Below, piece after piece: positions 24,684 to 32,940 of a DNA stretch of 64,000 nucleotides (its first letter is position 1; every line of letters begins with the position of its first letter). The position numbers and the translations under genes were made by a program. Location of the stretch: the NCBI GenBank assembly GCA_040776985.1, contig JAXGZL010000001.1:1116001-1180000 (forward strand), given 5' to 3'. Source of the stretch: UBA6115 sp040776985 (GTDB lineage: Bacteria > Bacillota > Clostridia > Christensenellales > Aristaeellaceae). The notes under the pieces were generated by a model that was not told the DNA's origin, ran no database searches, and was given only the letters and a program-made list of their open reading frames with translations.

Positions 24684-25607
24684 ATGAGCATGCAGAACAC
24701 ATTATTGAAAAAGCGCCGCAACAAACTGAAGCAAAGCGCCGGGGACCGGGTGTTTGACGCGGTCACCCTGACCTTTCTGCTGCTGTTCAGCGCCATTGTG
24801 GCTTATCCGCTGATCTATGTGGTCAGCGCCTCCTTCTCCTCCACCAACGCGGTGATCGCGGGCAGCGTGTGGCTCTGGCCGGTGGAGCCCAACCTGGAGG
24901 CCTACAAGGCGGTGTTCAACAACGCCAGCATCCTCAGCGGCTACAAAAACGCCATCATCTACACCGCCGGCAGCACCCTGCTGACGCTTATCATGACGGT
25001 GCTGTGCGGCTTTTCCCTGTCCCGGAAGGACTTTTTCGGGCGAAACATCTTCAGCGGCCTCATCCTCTTCACCATGCTGTTTTCAGGCGGCCTGATCCCC
25101 ACCTATCTTCTGATCAAAGACCTGGGGATGCTGGACACCATCTGGCCCCTGATCCTGCCCAACGCGGTCTGGCCCTGGTTTATCATCCTGGCCCGCACCT
25201 ATATGGCAAACGCGATTCCGGAGGAACTGTACGAGTCCGCCAGCCTGGACGGCTGCTCGGTCTTCCGGATGCTGTGGTACATCACCCTGCCGCTGTCAGG
25301 CGCGATTCTGGCGGTGGTGGCGCTGTACTGCGCGGTGGGCAACTGGAACAGCTATTTTGACGCTTTTATCTACCTGTCAAAGCCGGAGAAATACCCCCTG
25401 CAGGTGGTGCTGCGCAATATCCTGATTTTAAACAGCATGGACATCGGCCAGGTGGCGGATCTGCGCAACATGGCCACCCGCCAGGGCATGACCAACCTGC
25501 TGAAATACGCGGTCATCGTGGTCAGCTCCGTTCCGCTGTTGATCCTGTACCCCTTTGTGCAAAAGCATTTTGTCAAGGGCGTGATGGTGGGCTCGGTCAA
25601 GGGCTGA
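24684..25607 (+). CDS. CUT1 sugar ABC transporter permease, YtcP-like
   Basis: This 307-residue permease is the second half of the importer channel. The start at ATG 24684 (or the ATG two codons later) lies directly after GTGAGGGG. Family features include FLLLFSAIVAYPLIYVVSAS, IAGSVWLWP and the EAA loop SASLDGCSVFRMLWYITLPL. The C-terminal YPFVQKHFVKGVMVGSVKG is the diagnostic ending of the YtcP branch. It is tightly coupled to the LplB-like gene and followed 56 bp later by the binding protein. Confidence 0.93.
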   Translation: MSMQNTLLKKRRNKLKQSAGDRVFDAVTLTFLLLFSAIVAYPLIYVVSASFSSTNAVIAGSVWLWPVEPNLEAYKAVFNNASILSGYKNAIIYTAGSTLLTLIMTVLCGFSLSRKDFFGRNIFSGLILFTMLFSGGLIPTYLLIKDLGMLDTIWPLILPNAVWPWFIILARTYMANAIPEELYESASLDGCSVFRMLWYITLPLSGAILAVVALYCAVGNWNSYFDAFIYLSKPEKYPLQVVLRNILILNSMDIGQVADLRNMATRQGMTNLLKYAVIVVSSVPLLILYPFVQKHFVKGVMVGSVKG

Positions 25608-25663
25608 GCCCCTGAAGCATGATCCAAAGTGGCGCATGCCACATAAATAAAGGAGGTTCCCGG

Positions 25664-27304
25664 ATGTTCAAGAAACTAACGTCCCTGTTGCTGGCGCTGG
25701 CCATGCTGCTGTCTGTGGGCAGCGTGCTGGCGGAAGAGAAGCTGCCCATCGCTGAGAATTTTGGCGACATCAAACTGCGGGTGGCCGTGATCGGCGACCC
25801 GGCCATTGAGGACTGGGAGACCAACGCCTATGTGAAATGGCTGGAGGAAAAGACCAACATTGACCTGAGCTTTGACGTGATCCCGGAGGACGGCGCCGCA
25901 GAAAAGCTGGGCCTGATCCTGGCTTCTGACGATTATCCCGACGTGTTCCTGTCCGTCGGCATCTCTGACGCCAACATCACCAAGTACGGCATCGAGGAAA
26001 AGCTCTTCCTGCCCCTGAACGACCTGATTGAAAAGCATGGCAACAACATCAAGAAGCTGTTTGAAGCCTTCCCCGGTGCCCGCGGCCGCATGACCCAGCT
26101 GGACGGCGAGATCTACTCCCTGCCGGATGTCAACATCTGCTACCACTGTGGCCTGCGCCAGAAATACTGGATCAACAGCGAATGGCTCAACAAGCTGGGC
26201 CTGGAAAAGCCCACCACCACCGAGGAGTTCTACAATGTGCTGGTGGCCTTCCGGGACAACGACCCCAACGGCAACGGCGAGAAGGACGAGCTGCCCATGA
26301 TCGCCAACTATGACGACGGCTGGCACACCAACTCCGACTCCTTCGTGATGAACGCCTTCACCTACTATCCCCTGAACCTGCGCAAGGCCATCACCTCCGG
26401 CGCTGAGGGCTTTGGCCTGTACCTGGACAACGGCAAGGTGGTCAGCTGCCTGAACGATGCGGCGGGCATGAAGGCCGGCCTCAGCTTTGTGAACAAGCTG
26501 GTCAGCGAAGGCCTGTTCTATGAAGGCTCCTTCTCCCAGAACACCGCCGCTGACATGATCCAGGGCGAGGGCGGCCTGGTGGGCGGCGCCGCCGGCGGCT
26601 ACCTGCAGTTCTGCCAGACCGGCAGCGAAATGTACCAGAAGTATGACTATCTGCTGCCCCTGACTGGCCCTGAAGGGCAGCGCAACATGACCTCCTTCCC
26701 CCATGAAGGGGTGGGCGGCAACCGCTTTGTCATCTCCGCCAAGACCGAGCATCCGGAAGCCGCGCTGCGCCTGGCTGACCTGATGTACAGCTATGACGCC
26801 ACCATCCGCGGCTACCACGGCGTGTACGGCGAAAACTGGACCGATCCGGATCCGGGCGCTGTGGGCCTCAATGGCGAACCCGCCCTCTACAAGGTGCTGA
26901 CCCCCTGGCAGGACGTGAACGTGCAGAACAACAACGTGCTGCAGTACACCATCTCCTACCGTGACGCGGCTTTCCGCAACGGCGAGCAGACCGACCTGGA
27001 GAACACCGACAAGAAGTCTGGCGGCGGCCTTGAGATCTGGCTGGCGGAGGCCACCAAGGAGTATGAGGTGCTGGCCGACAAGTCCAAGCCCCTGCCGCCC
27101 CTGAAGTTTGATTCCGCCACCCTGGAGGAGCTGGGCTTGCTGAGCACCGAGCTGTCCAGCTTCGTCAAGGAAGGCATCACCGCCTTCATGACCGGCAACA
27201 ACAGCGTGGACAATTACGATGAGTGGCTCAAAGAAGCCGACACCCTGGGCCTTAACAAGCTGATTGAGTTCTATCAGGCCGCCTATGACGACCAGTACAA
27301 ATAA
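25664..27304 (+). CDS. Extracellular sugar-binding protein, LipO-like
   Basis: This 546-residue solute receptor of the CUT1 importer starts at ATG 25664 after AAAGGAGG. The signal peptide (MFKKLTSLLLALAMLLSVGS then VLAEE) has a type I site with no lipobox cysteine. Conserved features of the long LipO-type binders are present, for example NDLIEKHGNNIKKLFE, GEIYSLPDVNICYHC and PTTTEEFYNVLVAFRDNDPN. The ligand is probably a fucose-containing oligosaccharide, judged from the adjacent fucosidase. A stem-loop follows the gene. Confidence 0.92.
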   Translation: MFKKLTSLLLALAMLLSVGSVLAEEKLPIAENFGDIKLRVAVIGDPAIEDWETNAYVKWLEEKTNIDLSFDVIPEDGAAEKLGLILASDDYPDVFLSVGISDANITKYGIEEKLFLPLNDLIEKHGNNIKKLFEAFPGARGRMTQLDGEIYSLPDVNICYHCGLRQKYWINSEWLNKLGLEKPTTTEEFYNVLVAFRDNDPNGNGEKDELPMIANYDDGWHTNSDSFVMNAFTYYPLNLRKAITSGAEGFGLYLDNGKVVSCLNDAAGMKAGLSFVNKLVSEGLFYEGSFSQNTAADMIQGEGGLVGGAAGGYLQFCQTGSEMYQKYDYLLPLTGPEGQRNMTSFPHEGVGGNRFVISAKTEHPEAALRLADLMYSYDATIRGYHGVYGENWTDPDPGAVGLNGEPALYKVLTPWQDVNVQNNNVLQYTISYRDAAFRNGEQTDLENTDKKSGGGLEIWLAEATKEYEVLADKSKPLPPLKFDSATLEELGLLSTELSSFVKEGITAFMTGNNSVDNYDEWLKEADTLGLNKLIEFYQAAYDDQYK

Positions 27305-27328
27305 GCGGCAAAAACCCTGACCCTATGC

Positions 27329-27358
27329 CGCCGCCTGTGGTTCTTGCAGGCGGCGGCT
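27329..27358 (+). terminator. Intra-operon stem-loop after the sugar-binding protein gene
   Basis: GCCGCCGCCTG pairs with CAGGCGGCGGC around a TGGTTCTTG-type loop. No T-run follows. As in the peptide importer operon, it lies directly after the binding-protein gene, which is consistent with mRNA stabilisation or partial termination before the fucosidase. Confidence 0.55.
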
Positions 27359-27384
27359 GTTAAACACAGAAGGAGCGCAGCGCT

Positions 27385-28686
27385 ATGTTTGACCGCAAAG
27401 CCCACCAGGAGCGCATCAGGTGGTACCAGGAAGCCCGTTTCGGCATGTTTATCCATTGGGGGCTGTACAGCATTCCCGCCCGGGGGGAATGGATCAGGAG
27501 CTATGAGAGGATCTCCATCGAGGACTATCAGCAGTACTTCGATGAGTTTGACCCGGTTGACTTTGACCCCAGGGCTTGGGCGAAGGCCTGCAAACAGGCG
27601 GGCATGCGCTATGCTGTTTTCACGGCCAAGCACCATGACGGCTTCTGCCTGTATGACAGCAAGTACACGGACTACAAGGCCACCAACACCAAGGCAGGCC
27701 GCGACCTGGTCAGGGAGTATGTGGAGGCGTTCCGGGCGGAAGGGCTGAAGGTGGGGCTCTATTTCTCCATCATCGACTGGTATCATCCGGATTATCCGGC
27801 CTTTGGCGACCGGCAGCACCCTATGCGGGACAACGAGGCATACCGCGGCAAACAGCATGATTTTGACAACTACCTGCGCTATATGCACGCGCAGATTGAG
27901 GAGCTGGTGACAAACTACGGGCAGATTGACCTGCTGTGGTTTGATTTCAGCTATGATGAATTGTGCGGCGAGGCCTGGCGGGCCACCGACCTGGTGCGCA
28001 TGGTGCGCAGGCATCAGCCCCAGGTGCTGATTGACAACCGGCTGGAGGTGTCCGGGGAGGGCTTTGGCAGCCTTATTACCGAGCATCCCAACGAATACTG
28101 CGGGGACTTTGTCAGCCCCGAGCAGATCATCCCGCCCCACGGCGTGGTGGACTACAAGGGGGACCCGGTGCCCTGGGAGGCCTGCATCACCATGAACAAC
28201 AACTGGTGCTTCCACGCCACCGACCGGTTTTACAAGCCCGCCCCCATGCTGGTCAGGAAGCTGGTGGAATGCGTGTCCAAGGGGGGCAACATGCTGCTGA
28301 ATGTGGGGCCCACCGCCAGGGGCGAGATCCCGCCCGAGTCCATCCGGATTCTGCGGGAAATCGGCGAGTGGATGCACTTCAACCATGACAGCATCTATGG
28401 CTGCGGCATCGCGGGGATAGAAAAGCCCGACTTTGGCCGCGTCACAAGGAAGGGGAACAAGCTTTACTTCCATGTCTTTGACAACCCCATCGGCTACCTG
28501 CCGCTGAGTGGGGTGGAGGCGGAGAAGATCAAGTCCGTGCGCCTGCTGTCCACCGGACATGAGCTGCCCCTTGTGCGCAACTGGATCACCAACAACTACC
28601 CGGACATCAGCTTTGTAAGCTTTGGCCCAGACCCGGTGCCGCCGGACGAGACGGACACCGTGGTGGTGGTGGAGCTGAAAGAGTAA
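27385..28686 (+). CDS. Alpha-L-fucosidase, glycoside hydrolase family 29
   Basis: GH29 enzymes release L-fucose from fucosylated glycans by a retaining mechanism. The 433-residue protein has no signal peptide, so it acts in the cytoplasm after import. Hallmarks are EARFGMFIHWGLYSIPARGE (residues 17-36), FTAKHHDGFCLYDS (79-92) and the nucleophile Asp in LLWFDFSYDE (Asp187). The conserved NMLLNVGPTARGEI lies in the middle. A short C-terminal beta domain follows. It is the last gene of the AraC-regulated locus and ends at a bidirectional terminator. Confidence 0.93.
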   Translation: MFDRKAHQERIRWYQEARFGMFIHWGLYSIPARGEWIRSYERISIEDYQQYFDEFDPVDFDPRAWAKACKQAGMRYAVFTAKHHDGFCLYDSKYTDYKATNTKAGRDLVREYVEAFRAEGLKVGLYFSIIDWYHPDYPAFGDRQHPMRDNEAYRGKQHDFDNYLRYMHAQIEELVTNYGQIDLLWFDFSYDELCGEAWRATDLVRMVRRHQPQVLIDNRLEVSGEGFGSLITEHPNEYCGDFVSPEQIIPPHGVVDYKGDPVPWEACITMNNNWCFHATDRFYKPAPMLVRKLVECVSKGGNMLLNVGPTARGEIPPESIRILREIGEWMHFNHDSIYGCGIAGIEKPDFGRVTRKGNKLYFHVFDNPIGYLPLSGVEAEKIKSVRLLSTGHELPLVRNWITNNYPDISFVSFGPDPVPPDETDTVVVVELKE

Positions 28687-28710
28687 TACCAAACTCAATC
28701 ATAGCGTCAA

Positions 28711-28743
28711 AAAAGCGCTCCTTCCTGTGCGGGGAGCGCTTTT
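28711..28743. terminator. Bidirectional terminator between fucosidase and VanW genes
   Basis: AAAAGCGCTCC (28711-28721) pairs with GGAGCGCTTTT (28733-28743). A and T runs flank the stem on both sides, serving the two convergent genes. Confidence 0.85.
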
Positions 28744-28759
28744 GGCTTGATTCAAAACT

Positions 28760-29776
28760 TTAATCCACCCGGTACATGGCGATGGTGAGGGCGCCGTCCT
28801 GGACGGTGCCGTCAATGCGGATGGGGTAGGGGAAGCGGTTCTGGATGATGAAGTTCTGGGTTTCCGTGCCCACCGCCGCGTCCGCTCCGTGGGGCAGGTA
28901 GGGGGCGCCGGAGGGGCCGTGGGCCCTGCGGTGGATGATGCCGATTTCAGGCAGCTGCAGCACGGTGTTGTACAGGGTGCTGGACACCTGGCAGGTGCCC
29001 CCGCCATAGCCCTGGGCCACCTCGCCCTTGACGATGACATTGGCGGGCTGGTAGCCGGATTTGCGGTTATAGGGGCCGATCTGGGCGTTGAAGTCCAGCT
29101 TGTCCCCGGGATTCAGCACATACATGCCAAAGCGCTCGCTGGCCACGCCCAGGTTTATGATGCGGCTGGGGTTGCTGCCCTCGTCCCCCAGCTTGTAAAA
29201 GGAGGTGTAGGCGGACAGGGGGAACTCCCGGTCCATCTCAGCGGCGTCAGGGCCAGCCGGCACCAACTCATGCAAAAGGCGGGTGTCCACATAGCCATAT
29301 TCCCGTTTGAAGATCAGCCGGGCCCAGCCGTCGGTGACATCCATGAAGGCCAGCCTGGCCCCGTCATACATGGTGATCAGCTCTTTGGCGCCAGCTTCAG
29401 GCGCTGCCAGGATGGGGGCCTGCCCCTTGACCCAGCCCACAAAGTTGCAGGGGACCGCGGCGTAGGCGGGCTCTGCGGCCGGGTTGATGGCCTGGGCGGT
29501 GGTTTCAGCCAGGCGCCCGCGCCGGATCCAGCCCTCCTGCCCTTTCTGGGTGCGGATTTTCAGCCAGTCCGGCTCCACCTCCAGGATGTACACCCGGGTG
29601 TTGGCGTTGATGTAGCCCAGGCTGGGGGCGTCCTTGTCAGGCGCTGTCTGCAGGGAGCCGGTGTCCCGCATCTTGGCGGTGTACTTGACATCGCTCATGT
29701 CCAGGGACTCCATCTGGGCCGGCAGGAAGAGGGAGAGCAACAGGAGCAGGCTTAGGACAAAGGCTGTTTTTTTCAT
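28760..29776 (-). CDS. Exported SH3-VanW protein (second copy)
   Basis: This 338-residue exported protein has a signal peptide (MKKTAFVLSLLLLLSLFLPA), two SH3-like segments (about residues 35-90 and 110-170) and a C-terminal VanW domain. VanW signatures are INLGVASERFGMYVLNPG, GYGGGTCQVSSTLYNTVLQ, and RRAHGPSGAPYLPHGADAAV. The biochemical role of VanW is unknown; it was named from vanB-type clusters but is widespread in clostridial envelopes. It overlaps the upstream VanW gene by 4 bp and ends the six-gene operon. It is about 40 percent similar by eye to its neighbour, suggesting tandem duplication. Confidence 0.9.
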   Translation of the reverse strand: MKKTAFVLSLLLLLSLFLPAQMESLDMSDVKYTAKMRDTGSLQTAPDKDAPSLGYINANTRVYILEVEPDWLKIRTQKGQEGWIRRGRLAETTAQAINPAAEPAYAAVPCNFVGWVKGQAPILAAPEAGAKELITMYDGARLAFMDVTDGWARLIFKREYGYVDTRLLHELVPAGPDAAEMDREFPLSAYTSFYKLGDEGSNPSRIINLGVASERFGMYVLNPGDKLDFNAQIGPYNRKSGYQPANVIVKGEVAQGYGGGTCQVSSTLYNTVLQLPEIGIIHRRAHGPSGAPYLPHGADAAVGTETQNFIIQNRFPYPIRIDGTVQDGALTIAMYRVD

Positions 29777-30807
29777 GCGGCTTCCTTATAAAACGCGACA
29801 AACAGGGAGCCATCCTGCACATGGGCATGGATGCGCACCGGGAAGGGATAGTCGTTGCGGAACACAAAGTTGAGGCCGCCGGAGGAGGCGTCCACCCCGT
29901 GGGGGAGGTAGGAAATGCCGCTGGGGCCATGGGGGGCGCGGCGCAGCACGGTAAGCCCGGTCAGCTGCAGCACGGCGTTGTACAGCGTGCTTGACACCTG
30001 ACAGGAGCCGCCGCCGTAAACATCATAGACCATTTCTCCGTCCACCAGGGCGCCGGCGGGCTTATAGCCATTGCTGGCCCTGAAGGGGCCCACCTCGGCG
30101 TTGAAGTCCAGGGACTGCCCCGGCTGGAGGATCTTGGACATGCGCTGGCCGCCCACGTCCAGGTTGTTGATGCGGTTGATGTTGTTCTCATCCTGGGAGA
30201 TGTTGTAGAAGGAGTTGTACACCGCGATGGGCACGTCCGCCGTGCCCGCGGTTTCAATGGGGGCCACCATCTCCAGGGAGCCCAGGGACCGGGTGTCCAC
30301 ATAGCCGTACTGGCGCTTGAAAATCAGCCGGGCCCAGCCGCCGGACACATCCAGGAAGCCCAGTTGCGCCCCTTCCTGCAGGGTGATCAGGGTGTCGCTG
30401 TTGCTGTCAGGGGCCGCCTTCACATGGGTTTCCTGGCTGAGGGTGCTGAAGTACAGGTTGTGGGCAGTGCCAAAGCGGGGGGTGTTGACCCGGTCAAGGG
30501 CAACGGGGTCCATGATGCGGTGGCGCAGCACATAGCCCACCTTGCTGCCCATTTTAATGCCCACGAAGTTGGGCATCACTTCCACAATCTCAATGGCGCG
30601 CCCCGGCTTGTAGGTGGCCAGCACCTTGCTTTCCAGGTCGGGCTTGGCATAGACCTTGGTGGTGCTGTTGGGGAAGAAGGTGGTGATCTTGGCGTTGTAA
30701 AGCGTGGTGGGCGCGGCGCCCGCCGGCAGCACTGCAAAGAGGCTGACCACCAGCACCACAAGGGCGGTGATCCGCGCGAAGTTAGCTCTTCTTCTTGAGT
30801 TTCTCAT
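29773..30807 (-). CDS. Exported SH3-VanW protein (first copy)
   Basis: This 344-residue protein starts at ATG 30807. A longer frame upstream lies inside the DUF896 gene and gives no signal peptide. The N-terminus is a basic stretch plus hydrophobic segment (RITALVVLVVSLFAVLPAG) that acts as a signal peptide or anchor. Two SH3-like segments follow (about 30-95 and 110-175), then a VanW domain with GGGSCQVSSTLYNAVLQL and APHGPSGISYLPHGVD. It lies between DUF896 (26-bp overlap) and the second VanW gene (4-bp ATGA overlap). Cell-wall binding through the SH3-like segments is inferred. Confidence 0.9.
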   Translation of the reverse strand: MRNSRRRANFARITALVVLVVSLFAVLPAGAAPTTLYNAKITTFFPNSTTKVYAKPDLESKVLATYKPGRAIEIVEVMPNFVGIKMGSKVGYVLRHRIMDPVALDRVNTPRFGTAHNLYFSTLSQETHVKAAPDSNSDTLITLQEGAQLGFLDVSGGWARLIFKRQYGYVDTRSLGSLEMVAPIETAGTADVPIAVYNSFYNISQDENNINRINNLDVGGQRMSKILQPGQSLDFNAEVGPFRASNGYKPAGALVDGEMVYDVYGGGSCQVSSTLYNAVLQLTGLTVLRRAPHGPSGISYLPHGVDASSGGLNFVFRNDYPFPVRIHAHVQDGSLFVAFYKEAA

Positions 30808-30985
30808 ACTGTCCATCCTCATTCTCGATGTAAACGCGATCCAGCTGTGCGGCGAGCATTTCGCGCATTTCGCTGAGATACTGCTGGCGCAGGGCATGGT
30901 GCTCTGCGGATTCTTCTTCAGTCAGGCCCACGGTTTTCTTCTTGCGGGCAAGGGCGTTGATGCGTTCAATGTCCTCTTTTCTCAC
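30782..30985 (-). CDS. DUF896 small protein (YnzC-like)
   Basis: This 67-residue protein starts at GTG 30985 after GGGAGG. It shows the DUF896/UPF0291 pattern: EDIERINALARKKKTVGLT, then EEESAEHHALRQQYLSEMR and LDRVYIENEDG. The Bacillus homologue YnzC is a small helical protein of the SOS-linked yneA operon region with no proven function. Here it is embedded in an envelope operon, overlapping both neighbours (20 bp with the Lgt-like gene, 26 bp with VanW). Confidence 0.9.
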   Translation of the reverse strand: MRKEDIERINALARKKKTVGLTEEESAEHHALRQQYLSEMREMLAAQLDRVYIENEDGQYEKLKKKS

Positions 30986-31925
30986 CTTCTGCCTCCCGTC
31001 TTAACAGCAGTATACCCAATATCATTGGAATGGCAAGCAGCAGGATGTACAGCCCATAGGCGGGCAGTTTGCCGGCGGCGGAGCGGTCAATCATGAACTC
31101 CAGCCCGATGGCGGCGCCCACTATCAGGGGCAGCAGGGCAAGGGTCAGGACGGGCAGCGTTTTGGACGCGTCCTGTTTCAGCCGCGTTTTTGCCAGATAG
31201 ATGAGCGTCACGCCAAACAGCAGGGCGGACAGCACCTGCTGAAGCCCCACAAAGCTGAAGCGCAGGTGGCCGTCCAAACGCAGGCTTTCCATCAGGGTCT
31301 GGGTGATGCCGTACAGCAGGCAGCCCAGCAAAAACACATGGCCGTCCTTTTTCTTTTGCCGCAGGGCCCTGACCAGGACCACCAGCAGCGCCAGCGCCAC
31401 TGCCGCTTCCAACAGGTAGGTGCGAAGGAACTTGCCATAGCTTTCCTGGCGGGCCAGGAAGCTGTTCGCCAGGGCATCCAGGGTGAGGGGCCGGCTGAGG
31501 CCCAGCATGGTATAGCCCTCGCCCAGGCGGGCGGGGATCAGAAAGGCCATCAGCGCCGGGGCCACCCGGTCCAGCAGGGGGGCGGCAGGGGTTTTCAGCA
31601 GGCGGGATGCCAGCAGCGCTGCCAGCACCGCCCCCGCCAGCGCCCCATACATGGCAAAGCCGCCGGTCCTCAGGTTAATGATGTTTTTGAAGGAGAGGAA
31701 GGGGTGGAAGTTGGCCTCCGCCAGGCAGTAGACCAGCCGCGCCAGCAAAAGCCCCAAAGGCAGGGCCAGAAAGCCCGCCAGGACGGCGGCAGGCCGGAGG
31801 GCCTCCCGCTTTTTGCTCAGCGCAAAAAGCGTCACAAGCCCCGCCCAGACCCCTGCCATCAGCAGCAGGCCATATGCATAAACCTCGGTGCCCAAAAAGG
31901 GGAAGGCCAGGGTATCGTCGTACAT
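30966..31925 (-). CDS. Divergent Lgt-family membrane protein, key residues altered
   Basis: This 319-residue, roughly nine-helix membrane protein starts at ATG 31925; longer upstream frames lie inside the previous gene. Its architecture follows prolipoprotein diacylglyceryl transferase: RTGGFAMYGALAGAVLAAL aligns with the R-x-G-G-x-x-x-H-G-G-L segment, ALMAFLIPARLGEGYTMLG with the Lgt signature, and ITQTLMESLRLDGHLRFS with the R-containing loop. The segment's conserved His is Tyr here, and the Asn of the R-x-G-N signature is Glu. It is therefore unlikely to be a standard Lgt. It lies in an operon with a glycosyltransferase and a phosphodiester glycosidase, so a lipid- or polymer-related transferase role is possible. 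Confidence 0.78.
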   Translation of the reverse strand: MYDDTLAFPFLGTEVYAYGLLLMAGVWAGLVTLFALSKKREALRPAAVLAGFLALPLGLLLARLVYCLAEANFHPFLSFKNIINLRTGGFAMYGALAGAVLAALLASRLLKTPAAPLLDRVAPALMAFLIPARLGEGYTMLGLSRPLTLDALANSFLARQESYGKFLRTYLLEAAVALALLVVLVRALRQKKKDGHVFLLGCLLYGITQTLMESLRLDGHLRFSFVGLQQVLSALLFGVTLIYLAKTRLKQDASKTLPVLTLALLPLIVGAAIGLEFMIDRSAAGKLPAYGLYILLLAIPMILGILLLRREAEGEKRGH

Positions 31926-31935
31926 CGCGGATCCC

Positions 31936-32940
31936 TCAGGGGGCAATGGCGCTGGCGAAATACAGGAAGTCGCTCTGGGCCCGCTCGTTGGAGACGGTCC
32001 GGCCGCTTTGGTAGTAGCTGCCGTTGAACACCATGGTGGCGGAGTTGCCGCCGTCCAGGTTGAAGGCATGGACGCAGCCCAGTTCCTTCATGAAGCTGGC
32101 CAGCTCCTTGTGGGTGACGCCCTTGGAGTTGTTGCTGCGGCCTTCCGCCAGCACTAAAACATAGGACAGCGGGCCCATCTGGCCGATGGCCATGCGGGGC
32201 TCATCCCCGTGGGGGTTGTAGCCGTATTTGTCGTTAAGCTTCAGCAGCTGGCTGTCCTGCACCAGGGCGGGGCCAAAGGTGAAGGCGTTGATGATCTGGC
32301 GGTCCTTGGCCTTCATGTCCTTGATGACCTTCTCGTTGTTGAACTGCATGTACAGGTGGAAATCCCCGTTTTCGTCAATGATCAGCAGGTCCTTGGTGCG
32401 GTTGGACTTGGCCCTGATCTTCTCGCCCATCCGGTACTCGAAGGTTTTCTTTTCCGGCTGGTCGGTCAGGTAGTTGGCGTTGATGGCGATGACGGCGTTC
32501 TGGTTTTTGGCCATGTCAGAGATCAGGCCATAGCGAAGGGACCTGGGCGTGCCGGCGATGCCGGTGCGCAGCTGGCTGGGGTGCTTGACACTGACCCTGG
32601 CGATCCGCCAGACCACGCCGTCCTGCTCCAGGGTTTCAAGGGCCACCTGGATGCTGTCATCCTCATAGCCACTGTCGGTGAACTTGCTGGCGTCAGGGGT
32701 CTTGCCGGGGCTGAAGTCAAGGGGGAGCGCAGCGACGCTTTCCGCTTTGGCGCGTGGCAGCAGCCAGTCAAGCAGGCCGGCGGATTCCTCCTCCCCGTCC
32801 TCCTCCTGCCAGTTTTCCTCTTCCAGGCGGGCGGCCTCATGCCCCAGCAGGGCGCCTGAGGGCACCAGAAAGGGCAGGGCAAGGCTCATCAGCAGGGTCA
32901 GCGCAACAAGCAGCGTGCAGGTTTTCTTTGACATGGTCAT
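31936..32940 (-). CDS. Exported phosphodiester glycosidase (NAGPA/DUF2233 family)
   Basis: This 334-residue protein has a signal peptide (residues 5-30), an acidic linker (EEENWQEEDGEEES) and a C-terminal NAGPA-type domain. The hallmark NLDGGNSATMVFNG lies near residue 295, with VIAINANYLTD and GDEPRMAIGQ before it. Family members cleave sugar-1-phosphate diester linkages, such as the uncovering enzyme of mammals and wall-polymer-active enzymes in bacteria. It overlaps the GT2-GtrA gene by 4 bp and precedes the Lgt-like gene by 10 bp. It is likely an envelope glycopolymer-modifying enzyme. Confidence 0.9.
   Translation of the reverse strand: MTMSKKTCTLLVALTLLMSLALPFLVPSGALLGHEAARLEEENWQEEDGEEESAGLLDWLLPRAKAESVAALPLDFSPGKTPDASKFTDSGYEDDSIQVALETLEQDGVVWRIARVSVKHPSQLRTGIAGTPRSLRYGLISDMAKNQNAVIAINANYLTDQPEKKTFEYRMGEKIRAKSNRTKDLLIIDENGDFHLYMQFNNEKVIKDMKAKDRQIINAFTFGPALVQDSQLLKLNDKYGYNPHGDEPRMAIGQMGPLSYVLVLAEGRSNNSKGVTHKELASFMKELGCVHAFNLDGGNSATMVFNGSYYQSGRTVSNERAQSDFLYFASAIAP

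Noticed and set aside
28760..30807. Vancomycin-resistance cluster
   Set aside because: VanW-domain proteins are common in clostridial envelopes, no VanH, VanX, VanR or VanS is present, and the Ddl at 47523 keeps the D-Ala-D-Ala type Tyr.
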